A stretch of DNA of 52,835 bases from Conidiobolus incongruus B7586 (Eukaryota > Entomophthoromycota > Entomophthoromycetes > Entomophthorales > Conidiobolaceae), in the NCBI GenBank assembly GCA_000697335.1, contig JNEM01014039.1, forward strand, positions 1 to 52,835, in the 5' to 3' direction. Shown one piece after another: positions 1 to 12,957 of the stretch (position 1 is its first letter; every line of letters begins with the position of its first letter). Below the pieces are notes generated by a model. It was not told the origin of the DNA. It saw only the letters and a list, made by a program, of their open reading frames with translations, and made no database searches. A program made the position numbers and the translations under genes.

Positions 1-2850
1 ATTTAAATAATTATTGAAAATTTCAAATTAATATATTTTAAAAATATTAAAATATAGTTAACTATAATTCATTATAAAAATTTTAATAAATAATTACTTT
101 ATATTAAAAACCAATATGAAACTTAGTATCAATTGATTTACCTTTAAAGATTAAATAAAAAATCATTTATTATTAAAATTAATATTACTTATAAATAGAT
201 ATATATTGATTAAAATTTAAAGTTAGTGTAGTTTTAGTTTGATTTAGTATTTTATTTTGTTTGAAAATAAGAAATATTATTAAAAGATTAAAGATGCATC
301 AATTATAGTGTTTTAATATAATAACTTTTTTAACTATATTTTAATAAATTTTATTTGACTATAGATATTTTAATTTTTTCTAAGCTTTAGTATAATATAA
401 AATATTTATTTTATAATTATATTAATTAATTTAAGTTTAAGCTATAATATAATTAATAGATTTATATAAATAATATTAAACCACTTTGAAAATTCTTTAA
501 TTGCAATTAAAAGGTATATTTCAATTTAAATTTTTATTCATTCAATAAATAAAAAATACCAATTAAGGCTATTATTTTAAAAAAAATATAGCAAATTTTT
601 TAATTCTTGAATTTTTCAACCTATTGTTAATTTTAAAAAATTAAATATATAAAGCATATAAGAGGAATAATAATGATTTTAAAAGGAAAAGGGGGAACTA
701 TATTGATTATTCAAGTCAAATTATCTTATAATAATTATATATACTTGAATTTTAATTGAATATTTTTGTAAAGATCCATAATTGATTGAATATAAGCATA
801 TAGCATCAAATATATTTGGAAATTTAAAACCAGATTTTTGATATCTTAAATGAAAATAATCAATCTATAACTTTGAATAGAAAATAATTGATATAATGTT
901 GTATTAATTTAAAATTATCAATTTGATGATTGCCACTTAGTAAAAGAAATCAAAATAATTTGCAGCAACAATGTTATAAAAAAGACTAATGATATATTTT
1001 TACTTACATAATATTAAAAGTATAAATATAGCATTTTGATAATTTAATAAAGTAATAAAAAATATATATATATAGATCTATTATAACATAATGATGATTA
1101 TTAATAATGTATCAACAGCACTCAAATATAATCTTTATAAAAAATGATAAAATTAGTCTATATAAGAATTTAAAATATTTTCATTTATGAAATACCATAA
1201 TCGGTATTTCTTTAGTTTCAAAACCTATAACTATTGATTTAAAATTTGCATAGTTTATTTAACAATATTTAATAGTTAAATTATTTTTTAATATATAAAA
1301 TTAATCGGTGGTGTAAAGACATTGTAGTTAGATATGTATTACTCGAATTAAGTCTTTAAAATATATATTGAAAATGAGAGTAGGTGATAAAATCAGTTAT
1401 ATATATAATACATACTAATAATGATTTATATGTTTTAAATAGTATTTTCCAAAATATTGATTATTATAAATCAATTATAATAAGTTACATTATGTTATTT
1501 TGTTAAGATATGACGTCCGATTAATATTTTCATGAATATATAATCAATTATGCCATTATTTTATTTATATTAAAGACATTTAAGATAGAAAATAATTATG
1601 CATATATCATGAACCTAATATCTGTCAAATATCAACTTCCAATTGTACCCTTTTAATGACAATATATAAGTCCATGTTAAATATTTTCCATTAAACATGA
1701 TATTGTTCATTCACAATAATTTATAATTTATCATATTAATAATTACAACCTTGTAAATACAGATAAATTAAATTTTTTGATGAATCAAAGTATATACTAG
1801 TGAATAAAGAATCTACCATAGTTAATAACATATCTATACTCAAAAATTTTTATTCGATCGATATATTATAAAGATTTATATTACCTGAGATAATTTCAAT
1901 ATACAATATAATCAAATATCATTAGAAATTTTAATGTTTCATGTAAATATAGATATACAATCAAATCAAAATTCATTAGTTTAAACTTTGAATAATTAAT
2001 AACTTGTAATGGTTTTATATTTTTTTTGATTCTATTAATTTAAATTTTTATTTTACCGAATTTGACTTTAATAATTTTCACAGTATTAATTATAAATTAT
2101 TTATATCTGGTATTTTGTAAGTTGATTCATTAACAATCTTATATATTTAAAAAGAAGGATCAAATAATATAGATTGAAATAATAATTGAAATTTAACAAA
2201 AAAATATACATTCTTTTGGAATATTTTAATGAGTTTAAATTTTTATAATAACTAAACCATCAAATATTTCAAATCAGGTCAATTTACAAAATTGAACAAT
2301 TATCAAAAGATTAATGACAACATATTTATTATTTTCATTGTTGAATTTTACATTGAGCTAAAGATTGTATCTTTTGAACCATTATTGAAGCAATATTTAA
2401 TTCTTTTTTACTTTTAAATATTGATGAAATCATTATTAATATTAAAAAATTGAAATATTTAAAATATTTGAGAATCCTAAATATGGAAATTTATATCAAA
2501 CCTTGTAATTGAATAAATTTGAAGTTAATAGAATTTATCATCCAATTGAAATTATATTTCTTGACTCAGTTAAAAAGTAAACCTTATTATAATAAAGTTA
2601 TAATATACAACATTCAATAACCTTATATTCAAATAATTATAATAATATTGCTAATATATTTATTAATTTTTATTAATAATGAAGTAATTTATACTTAAAA
2701 TCACAAATTTTCAACTTTAGAATGATTATTCAATTGAATTTACAGATTTTTATAGGAAATTTTATATTTATTAATGGAAAACATTTTATACTAAACCTTA
2801 TTTGTTAAGCTGAATTCAAGGGATATTCAGAAGCCTTAGCCACCCAATTC
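1..2850. other. gene-free AT-rich spacer
   Basis: Low-complexity A/T sequence with no long open frame and no exon-like G+C island. The only structure I can support is a mariner-like fragment near 230-635. The rest shows nothing I can name. Confidence 0.6.
232..635 (-). mobile_element. decayed mariner fragment
   Basis: The stretch from about 232 to 560 aligns by eye with the mariner copies at 8150-8450 and 52000-52270. Shared landmarks are the TTCTAAGCTTTAG block, the AATATTAAA block and the AAAAGGT block, in the same order. At about 590-635 lies a sequence resembling the family's terminal inverted repeat (GCAAATTTTTTAATTCTTGA), so the piece may be truncated, or two remnants may abut. No coding potential remains. 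Orientation is given as the transposase strand of the matching copies. Confidence 0.45.
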
Positions 2851-2949
2851 TTATATCATTACATACGTCATCTCTTCAAAAGCTTCATCAATCATACTTA
2901 CAAAATCTGTCGGACTTGATATTGAAATAATAATGTACCACACCTATTG

Positions 2950-3073
2950 ATTGGTCAAAGATTTAGATTTATCCAATCAAAAGGCATTGATTGATGATTT
3001 CAGTCAGCTGTTTATATAACCATAAGCCACCAAAAAACTCACAAACCCTGATAAAAAAATAAGGGTTGACGTC
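2950..3073 (+). promoter_or_regulatory. putative promoter of the peroxisomal carrier gene
   Basis: A G+C-richer patch 290-410 bp upstream of the ATG holds an inverted CCAAT box (ATTGG, 2950-2954), a direct CCAAT box (2973-2977) and a CRE-like TGACGTC (3067-3073). These are motifs bound by the HAP/NF-Y complex and by bZIP factors in fungi. Their clustering just upstream of a housekeeping-type gene is suggestive. Actual use is inferred. Confidence 0.4.
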
Positions 3074-3356
3074 GACAAAATTAAGATCTATTCTTTTTAA
3101 TAAATGCAATTGGTTTAACTTTATTCATATTCTCGAAAAAGTGAATATTGAAGAATATTAATCACATCACTAAGGACCCCATATCAAGCCACTGGATTTC
3201 GTCACTTCAAGCGCTTTGATTAGCTAATTTTCAGGGTTTTAAAATAAGAAAGTCATAATGATATCAATATTTTCAACTTATATTCTCAATTTTTTTCACT
3301 GTTGAATCTCTTTTTATCAATTGAACCTATACTCGTGAATTTTTGAATAAGTAAAA

Positions 3357-4591
3357 ATGTCTGAAAATTTTGTTCACGCTTTAGCTGGTACTTTATCGTG
3401 CTCATTGTGATTAAGTTCTTGTTATTGACTATCATCTTTAGGCGCTGGTGGTGGCGCTATCGCCATGTTAATTACCTACCCCTTTTCTAATGTCTCTTCC
3501 CGTCAGCAGGTCCAACTCAAGGGTGAAGGTCAGAGTCAGGTAAATTTAAATTATTATTAATTTGAATTTATTTAACCTTTTTATTATAGCATTTCGTTGA
3601 GCTTTTCCAAAAGGTATTAAATGACGAAGGTGTCAAAGGCTTATATTCGTAAGTTAAGAAATTAGAATTTCAAATTCCATATACTAACTCATTTTTTTAG
3701 TGGTCTTGACTCGGCTTTGTTAGGAATCACCGCTACTAATGGTATTCGGTTAATTAATTTCTACCTATCAAATAATCATTTAACTAAATGATTGTATTTC
3801 TATTATCTTTGGATAATATATTTTAGGTGTCTACTATTATTTCTATGAACTTAGCAAGTCGGTTTTTGAAACTATTTCTCGCCGTAAAAACCTCAATACT
3901 CTCGAGAGTATCGCTTCCGGTACTATTGCTGGTAATATGTTATGTGATATCATCCTGGCATCATACTCAAACATCTATTCTAGGTATTGTGACTGTCTTT
4001 GCTACTAATCCTATTTGGGTTGTCAACACCCGCACTGCTACCAGGAAGCAAAGCATTGATGAAGCTAGTGAAACCAACTCAAGCGCCAAGCATGTATCCT
4101 TCCTCGATTCTCTTCAAAGAATCATCCGTGAAGATGGATATGCTGGTTTGTGGCAAGGTGTTGTCCCTGCATTGATCCTTGTCGTCAATCCCATTATTCA
4201 ATATACTATCTTTGAACAGGCCAAGAACTTGATTGGCCGCAAACGCCAATTGGGCAGCTTGGACTTCTTCTTCCTCGGTGCCATCAGCAAATTGATTGCT
4301 ACCTCCATTACCTATCCCTATATCGTGATCAAATCACGCATGCAGTTGAAGCAGAGTAACAACGAAGAATCTCGCTACCATTCCACTGTTGATGGTTTCC
4401 GCAAGATTCTCCGTAACGAAGGTGCCCGCGGTTTATACAAGGGTATTGACTCCAAGCTCCTCCAGAGTGTTCTCACTGCTGCCATCTTATTCATGGCTAA
4501 GGAAAACCTCTTCAACTACACCATCAAATTGCTTGGCCTCCTCGGTGTTGGATCAGCTAACCGTCACAAGGGAGGTTATGCTGCCTACTAA
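3357..4591 (+). CDS. peroxisomal membrane solute carrier, PMP47/ANT1 (SLC25A17) type
   Basis: Six exons: 3357-3387, 3442-3539, 3590-3648, 3701-3741, 3827-3931 and 3984-4591. They join in frame to 313 residues, starting MSENFVHALAGAGGGAIAML. Every junction is GT...AG. The protein has three mitochondrial-carrier modules with signature motifs YPFSNVSSRQQ, NPIWVVNTRTA and YPYIVIKSRMQ. The ATNPIWVVNTR form of the second motif is typical of the peroxisomal branch, which exchanges cytosolic ATP for AMP or carries CoA/NAD cofactors and so supports fatty-acid activation and beta-oxidation inside peroxisomes. Six membrane helices are expected; length matches the family. The start is chosen because the short first exon reads straight into the first helix. 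Substrate is inferred from the family, not visible. A CCAAT/CRE-like patch lies upstream. Confidence 0.9.
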
Positions 4592-5950
4592 ACAGTCCCC
4601 ACGTGGTCATTGGGCTAGATCACGTATTTTTCCCTATTCCCCCACCTGAATCAAACTATGAAATAATCCCTAACCCAAAGACCACACTCTATCTTCACTT
4701 TCAATATCAGCTACCTATGAGTATTATCACATGATAATAAGTCCACCTATTAAATACTATCACTTTCAATTTATGTTTATTTTTGATTTTCTTTATTTTA
4801 TGAATTCACCTGAAAATGCATTCAGCTATTTTTAATCAGAAATTTTTCTGTTGATAAGATTATTATTTAATATATGCAATATTGATCAATTAAAATTTGA
4901 TTCAATACTATTATTTAGTGTGCATAATTTTTCTCGTCTAAAAAGGAAAGTCAAATATTATTTCAAATTAATACAAAATGACTTTAATTCTGTGTGATAT
5001 CAAATTTATAATTATCATAACTTGACTAATTTTCTATACACTAGTTTGATATTATATTATTGAATAATAATAATTATGAAAAGTAATAATGGATTAATTG
5101 ATTAATTGATTAATTGAATTAATATGTAATATTTAAATTTAATTAAACAATGTGATCAGTAAAAATAGAGAAAATTTTTATTTTAAGTTCAGACAAAACA
5201 TTTCAGGCTGCACTCAGATATATACATAATTGAAATTTTCAATAATAATATTGAAAATAAGATATCTTTTAAGGGTTTATAAATATATTCATAATGTCAT
5301 TATATTAAATAAAATACATAATTAATTAAAATTAATTATGTGATTTTACAGTTAATAGGTAATGTTATTAAAACAGTCAGTGAAACTCTTGAAAATTGTT
5401 GATTAATTATATTTAATAGAATAGTTTTCAAATCAATATTAAATATATATATATATATATATACATAAAATAATTGATATATTAAATATTAGTATATCAT
5501 CATGTTTAACAAATAACTTAACTGCTTGAGTAATATAATTATTATATATTTCAAACTTTAATTGCAATATAGAACGAATTTAGGAAATCTGTTATTTTGT
5601 AGATTAAATTGATACGTATATTAATTATAAATACATAATAATGCTTGATAGAGAAATATGATATACCAATACACTAAATAATTGTCTTTCATCTAACGAT
5701 GACATATTAAAAATGGTTTATTCAATAATTAGACTGACATTAAATGATTTTACCATTTTCAAAATAAATCAATTAACAAATTGATAATTTTAAATTTTTG
5801 TTCAATTGATAGTATAAATATTTAATAATCATCTAATTATATATACAATTTAAGAAAATATTGAAAAAAAAGCAAAATTAGGAAAAAATGTAATATTTTA
5901 ATAAATTACAATATTAAATGATAAATGTTTGAACTAAAAATGACTAAATC
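4592..5950. other. AT-rich spacer, no gene seen
   Basis: Just after the stop codon of the carrier there is a C/A-rich 3' region to about 4750, probably 3' UTR. Beyond it is simple A/T sequence with a short tandem array of an 8-mer (GATTAATT, about three and a half copies near 5091-5122) and an AT dinucleotide run near 5446-5463. Confidence 0.5.
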
Positions 5951-6026
5951 TCTCCAACTGGGAATTGAATCCAGACAGCCGCGTTACAAGTGGATATATT
6001 TACCACAGTACTATTTAAGACAGAGA
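5951..6026 (-). pseudogene. degenerate tRNA-Thr(TGT)-like sequence
   Basis: Reading the minus strand, a 7-nt acceptor arm (TCTCTGT against TTGGAGA) encloses a recognisable T arm (CTGGA-TTCAATT-CCCAG) and a normal-looking anticodon loop CTTGTAA, which would carry anticodon TGT (Thr). The 5' half of the anticodon stem (ATCCA) does not pair with the 3' half (CGCGG), and the D arm is disrupted. It is best read as a dead tRNA copy in repeat desert. A chance resemblance is possible, but the G+C-rich patch here is out of character for the spacer. Confidence 0.45.
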
Positions 6027-6228
6027 AGTATTTGAAAAACAATTTTATATCTATTTATTAATACAATTAATATATCAATAATTTTAATAATGTAAAGAAT
6101 TATTTTTAGTCTTATTATTATTTTATATTAGATTCTACAAATATCTTATATTTTGTTTTTATATTATTATTTTGATTATTAAATATTTATTTATTTCACT
6201 ACTTTTATTATCACTTATATATTAATTT

Positions 6229-7485
6229 ATTAGTTTAAAAAGAAAAAAAAGGCAAATCTTTTGATTTCTGATCTTTTAAATATATAGTTAATCTGAAGAA
6301 ATAGGTTCTATACAAAATTTATAAGACTATTAATATTTTCAAACTGTATATATTTACTTATAACTATTTTTTGTTAAAATATTTTTAATTTAAAAATTTA
6401 AAAATGAGTTTAATAATATTTAAAACATATAATAATTATTTAAAGTTCTTTACTTTAATGTTACTAAAACTCAATTAGAAATTATTTAAAATTTATTAAT
6501 ATATGTTTTATCTAAAATTACCATTTATTATTAGATTTATTATTTATAGGTTAAAAGGATATTATTTAAAATTTATCAATAATAAAAGACTAATTATTAT
6601 TTTTCAATTTTATTTATTAATAAAATAAAATATATATTGAAATACCTTATTTTAGTTAAAGAATTATCAGAGCAATTTAAGATTAATTATATAAATATAT
6701 CTTATATTAAGGTTTAAACTTAAATTAATTAATAAAAATACAAAATATAATAATATATAATTTATAAAGCTTAGAAAAAACCAAAGTAACTATAGCTATA
6801 CAAAATTTATTAAGATATATCAAAAAACATAAGTTTTTACATTAATTTATTATAATTGATATATTTTAAAATCATTTTATAATGTTTTACTTAAATAGAT
6901 ATTAACTTAAAATAATCCTTTTTCAAAATTTTAATATACAAACACTTTACTTATAAGAATATATTAATTATTATAATGAATTATAATAGTATATAATTTT
7001 TTTGATAGTTTTCAATATTTAATTAACTTTTAGTATATTTTATATTATTTAAAATAAAATAGTCTTTAATTATTATTTTTATTATAAATTTTAAATATTT
7101 TTATCTTATATTATAATTATAAAATATATAAATTAAAGATTTAAAAAATTATTATATTAAAAATTATAAAAGATTATCTTATTTAATATATTTATAAAAT
7201 TAGAATTTATGTAATTATAATTCTATAAGGAAATTTAAAAATATATTAATAAAAACTCTTATAAACATATTAAATCATTTTAAAAAACACCAAATTTTAG
7301 TTTCTGTTAAAAAGAATTATTTTTTAGTGTTATAGGTTTGCTAAAAAAATAGCAAAAATTTAATAATAACCAAAAAAATTATTAATATTATATTGTTTAC
7401 TATTATCTATAATTCACATATTAATCATTATATTTAGTTTATATTTTACAATTATCTTATTATCTAATTGTTATAATAATATTTT
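6229..7485 (+). mobile_element. heavily decayed mariner copy
   Basis: Internal blocks align by eye with the plus-oriented copy at 9709-10960 and with the copy at 26.3-28 kb, for example the TTAAAGAATTATCA block near 6656, the TTTATAAAGCTTAG block near 6760 and the AAAATATATAAATTAAAGATTTAAA block near 7120. The left terminal repeat is visible near 6240-6290 (GGCAAATCTTTTGATTTCTG). The right end near 7440-7485 shares a subfamily-specific stretch (TAATTCACATATTAATCATT) with the copy at 27.9 kb. No transposase frame survives. G+C is extremely low, consistent with old age. Ends are approximate. Confidence 0.6.
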
Positions 7486-7550
7486 ATTTTTTTTCTATTT
7501 AAATTAATTTTCAATTAAAGATATACAATATATTTTTATAAAACATTTAA

Positions 7551-8806
7551 TATTACTTTGTATTTTTAATAATGGGAATTTTTTGTGATTGAAAATAAAT
7601 AAATATTTTAATATATAATATATAAAAATAAATATATAATATAAATTTAATAGTTTTTTTTATTATTAATAACTTTTTATTATACTTTTAGCAAAGATTT
7701 AATATTTAAAAAATAGTTCTTTTTATTAAAGACTGAAATTTGATATTTTACAAACCAATTAAATTTTCCTGTAAAAATTTTCTTTCTTATAAGTTAGTTT
7801 TTAAATTACTTAAAACAATTATAATTTAAAGAAAATACTAGATATAATAGTTTTTTCCAGTTATTTTTAATTAGAAAATTTTTTATAACTTTAGATTTAT
7901 AAATTTTATAATTATTATGTAAAATAATAGGTTTTCTCAAATTATATTAAGAATACTAATTAGAAATACTTTTATTTAAAAAAACAATATAAAGTTTACT
8001 ATTAATTGATTTTTCTTCAGAAACTAAATAAGAGTAGCATATACCATTATAATCTATTATAATAATTAACATTCATTTATTAATAAAATGCTTATTTAAA
8101 AGGATTTATAGAAAGAGTTGATTTAGCTTAATTTAACATCTTGATTTGTAATTTAGTAAAGGATTATACATAAAAATCTAAAATTCATCAATTGTAATTA
8201 TTTGTTATAAAAGTTTAAGTTTTTAGTAATATTTTAGTAAGTTTTATTTAGCAATAACTACTCTAGCTTTTTTCTAAGCTTTAGTTAAATTATAAAGTAT
8301 TTATTTTATATTTTTATTTATTAATTTGAGTTTAAACTTTAATATATATAAAATACTTATAAAACTAATATTAAAGTGCTTAGATAATTCCTTAACTAAA
8401 ATAAAAAGGTGCTTTTTAATATATTTTTTCACTCTATTAACAATTAAAAAAATAACAATTAAAGTTAATCTTCTAGATTTTAATAGGTTTTAGATAGTTT
8501 CTGTTTTAAACTTAAAATAATTTACCTAGCAATAAATTGTTGATTTAGATAATATTTTATTATTAAAAGCTGCTTGTAAATTTTAAATATTTTTAAAAGG
8601 CTTATGGTTAAGTTTTACTAATACTAAAATAAAAAACTTTTGATGATTACTATTTAGTTTAAATATAATTAAATTAAACAGCCAATTTTAAAAAGTTAAT
8701 TTTTTAATCAAAAAAATTATTATATATATTTATTTATTTCAAACTAATAATATATTTGAAAAATCAGAAATTAAAAAATTTCTTATTTTTTTAAATTCAA
8801 GGTAAT
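7551..8806 (-). mobile_element. mariner copy with inverted termini
   Basis: The left end reads TATTACTTTG and the right end CAAGGTAATA, so the termini are inverted repeats of about 35-40 bp with an internal AATAATGGGAATTTTTT-like core. The whole length is collinear with the better-preserved copy at 51361-52675, with the transposase on the minus strand. Most differences are C or G in the younger copy and T or A here. The coding frame is destroyed. With the inverted copy at 9709-10960 it forms a pair of arms about 1.25 kb long separated by about 900 bp. Confidence 0.75.
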
Positions 8807-9708
8807 ATTAAGTATAATAAAACAAATTTAATTTTATTGAATATTTAGTTATTTGATAAAATATATATTATTATTTTTATTACCTTTATATTAAATTATT
8901 TTAAAATATTTTAAATTCTTATAAAAAAACTATATTTCAGAGTCTTATTACCTTGTCCATATTATATCTCAATTATACTTATATAATTAACTATTTAATA
9001 TAATGGTGATTAATTTATTTAATTTATTATATATAAGTTGATTTATATTCAGATTTATTCTATATAAGAATAAATAAAAATGAAATTATAATTCATAATT
9101 TAAATATTTTAAAAAAGTTTAGCTTAATTAATTATCTAGCCAGAATTACAATATATAAGATTTGATTAAAAACTTATCTAAATAAAGATAAAATCAGAAA
9201 TTATTTATTGATTTAATTATTTATAGTTTAAGTAATATAACAATATTTATCTATATCTAATTTTGTTTAATTTAAACATAAATTAAATATAGTTATTAAT
9301 AATTCAAAATTAATTAGATTTGGTAATAAAGTTGAATATTATATTATTCTTAAATTATAAAATTACCACCACAGATTGTAGTAATATTTTAACTACAATA
9401 CAAGTTAAAAAATTCTTTAGATATAAAAAAGCAATAAACAAAGATTTATAGTTAATTTATTTATAAAGTTATATTGTAATATAATATTCAATTATTATAT
9501 TAAAGCTGTACATCAATTTAAGGATTTTAATATTAAAAATTATATACTTAATAAAGTCTTAAAATGAGAAAATGAGTAAATATTTAAATTTCAATAATAT
9601 TATAATTTTTAATCAAATATTTGAATATATTTCATTAAATAAACTATAATAATAATTTAAATATTGAATAAATAACAACATTGTTAAGAATTGTGAACTT
9701 TGAATAAA

Positions 9709-10960
9709 TATTACTATAGAATCAAAAATATGGGAAATTTTTTAATTTTTGATTTTTCAAACATATTATTAGTTTCAAATAAGAAATATATATAAAACAA
9801 ATAAAAAATAAATAGTTTAGAGTTATATATATATAATAATTTTTTAAAATTGGTTGTTTAATTTAATTATGTTTAAATTAAATATAATAACTATTAAAAG
9901 TTTTTAATTTAATATTTGTAAAGCTTAACTACAAACATTTTAAAATCATTTAAAATTTATAAGTAGCTTTTAATAATAAAGTATTATCTAAATTAATAAT
10001 TTATCACTAAGTAAATTATTTTAAAATTAAAAAAAATTACCTAAAACTTATTAAAATCTAAAAGATTAATTTTAACTATTATTTTTTTAATTATTAATAA
10101 ACTAAAAAAACATATTAAATAATACCTTTTTATTTTAATTAAAGAATTATTAAGATACTTTAATATTAGTTATATAAGTATTTTATATATATTAAAGTTT
10201 AAATTAAAATTAATTAATAAAAATATAAAATAAATACCTTATAATTTAACTAAAGCTTAAAAAACTAGAGTAACTATTGTTAAATAAAATTTACTAAGGT
10301 ATAATTAAAAACTAAAGCTTTTACAATAAATTTTAAATTTTTTTATATAATCTTTTATTAAAACATAGATTAAAGTATTAGATTAAGTTAAATTAATCTC
10401 TTTTATAAATTCCTTTAAATAAATACTTTGTTAATAAACAAATGTTAATTGTTGTAATAAATTATAATAATATATATTATTCTTATTTAGTTTTTAAAAG
10501 AAAATTAATTAATAATAAACTTTATATTTTTTTTAAATAAAATTATTTTTAATTAGTATTCTCAATATAATTTGAGAAAACCTATTATTTTACATAATAA
10601 TTATAAAATACATAAATCTAAAGTTATAAAAAATTTTCTAATTAAAAATAACTGGAAAAAACTATTATATCTAGTATTTTCTTTAAATTATAATTGTTTT
10701 AGGTAATTTAAAAACTAACTTATAAGAAAGAAAATTTCTACAGGAAAATTTAATTAGTTTGTAAAATATTAAATTTCAGTCTTTAATAAAAAAATTGTTT
10801 TTTAAGTATTAGATCTTTGTTAAAAGTATAGTAAAAAGTTATTGGAAATAAAAGAAATTATTAAATTTATATTATATATTTATTTTTACTTTTTATATAT
10901 TAAAATGTTTATTTTTTTTCAATTGTAAAATATTCTTATTATTTAAATTACAAAGTAATA
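9709..10960 (+). mobile_element. mariner copy, inverted relative to its neighbour
   Basis: The left terminal repeat begins ATATTACTATAG and contains ATATGGGAAATTTTTTAATT. The right end reads CAAAGTAATATT, its inverse. The interior is the reverse complement of the 7551-8806 copy, with shared blocks such as the CCTATTATTTTACATAATAA stretch near 10580 and the AACTGGAAAAAACT stretch near 10650. The transposase would lie on the plus strand but has no surviving long frame. Size is about 1.25 kb, normal for mariner. Confidence 0.75.
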
Positions 10961-12957
10961 TTTAATTTTTAAGCAATAAAATATTAATAAAGATTATGGT
11001 TTAAAGCATCTAACATTAATATAAACACTAAAATTTCAATTAATATCTTTGAAAAATTCAGATATATATATTGATAAATTTGTTGATGATGTTTTTTATT
11101 TTTATGTTAGCTCTCTCTGTGATAGCATTCATATGAAATAATATCTCTTTAGCACCACATTCGCTATTATTTTATTTTAAATAAATTATTGAGCATTAAA
11201 AAGCAAATTAAATCTTATTTTACAAATTAATATGATTTATCGTAATGTATATATAACTATAATTTCATTTTTATTAATAACATTTAATTATTATCAAGAT
11301 ATTCAAATATTTTTGTTAAATACTAAAGGGGTAAATATAATTAGGTAATTCAATAAAAGAATAACTGTTCCATTGGTAATTGAAGTTCAAGTTTTATACT
11401 ATGATTTCATCAGAAGTGGTATGATTAACAATACTTGAAAATACACTATGAAATGCTGTGATTTTTATTGTGGCAGTATGGCAAATATTTCATCAACTTT
11501 TGCAACACTTGTACTAGGAATTTTTTTAAAGAATAGTTCGGGACCTAGAATATATTGTAATTATGATATATTATTCAATTAGGAATAGTTATGTTAACGG
11601 CTTATATATGTATTAGAGTTTATATTGTCAAATAAATATATTATTGATTCTAGATTCAAGATCAAGGATAATGGGACTGTTTAAAAATATGTTGATCTAT
11701 TTCCTTGATAATAATTTTTTTGTAAATTTGCATAAATTTAGAAATCATTGCATGAATTTTGTTAATCATGTTATTACTAAATAATGACAATATATATATA
11801 CTAATCATTTTCAATCATTTATCCCTATATATCTCATATCAATGTTTTCAAGTTCATGAAAATTCATGATTTTCAGTTAATTAGCTGTTAGAAGCTTTTA
11901 TAAAAATAATAATTATTGCAAATAAACTTCATCAATTATTTAGTTATTGCAAAGATATATAAGTAATATTTAAAATTGTTTCTCTAAATTGTATTTTATA
12001 TTTTTAAACAATAGACATAATCAATATTTGGATTTATTGGATTTTTAACTCAAATATATTCAAGTTAATGGTTATAACATATTCACGTTGTCTTAATAAG
12101 GTTTAGACTAGATTTGATCAACAATAAAACAAACTTGAGAATGAACCGTTTGAATTCCAAATTGATTAACAAGATAACAATTACTAGAATCAGGAGCTAG
12201 TTCTACTTTTAATATTTTCCCCACAAGTTTTACAGATATGTGATAGTCTATCATTCGATTCTAACTATATCAATTAATTTTTATATTTCTCAATTCAGAA
12301 ATTTCTTTAGTCAGTCTTCATCTTTTGTTTTATACGATATTTCATATAATATATCTAAAGTGCCTTTATTTAAAGAAAAGATTATTAATATAGCTAATAG
12401 ATAATAGAATCAAGTCAGTTTTATAATGATTGTGTAACTTAGTCAATTTCAGTAGATTAACCGCTTTCAGATTAATATAACTGATTTTTTGATATTTTTA
12501 AATATATGTAAAAATCATAATATTACTGAAAATTAAAAAGAATCAAGGTATATGACATATTCTATAATTAATATTTTTGTTGGTTTTAATAAACAATACT
12601 ATTATTGGAATTTAATTTAATTCTATTTTGATTAATCAAATAAAATTGAAATATTTTTTATAGTGAATATGAGTATATTTATCATTTGAGTTGTTAAATG
12701 GTTAATATCGAATCATTATTGATTTATTTAATGGTTTATGAGGTAAATTAAATGTTAAAAATTGAAGTGATTTTTACACTAATAACTGAGAACAAACTAG
12801 TTTCAATTTCAAACTATTTCTCTCTAATTAAATTTACTTTAATTTGATTTATTCTTTTTTATTGTACTTTAAATACTGTTTTAAATAAATCAATCTTAGA
12901 TATTCACAGCTTAATTAATAGAAATATCTGCATTTATTATATGCTTAAATAGTTATA
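10961..12957. other. spacer without a supported gene
   Basis: Mostly A/T-rich. A slightly G+C-richer patch at 11100-11550 holds a 44-codon open frame starting at 11455 but no splice context or family that I recognise. A promoter for the downstream membrane protein must lie near its 3' end but shows no clear motif. A short upstream exon of that gene could also hide here (see its entry). Confidence 0.4.

Noticed and set aside
3827-3983. 254-codon frame beginning MSTIISMNLASRF for the carrier gene
   Set aside because: Its first part reads exon 5 in the wrong frame and continues through an intron; the spliced model restores the carrier motifs.
11455-11589. 44-codon frame MKCCDFYCGSMANISSTFAT... 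faintly like an SLC17 transporter segment
   Set aside because: Too short and isolated; no adjacent exon supports it.
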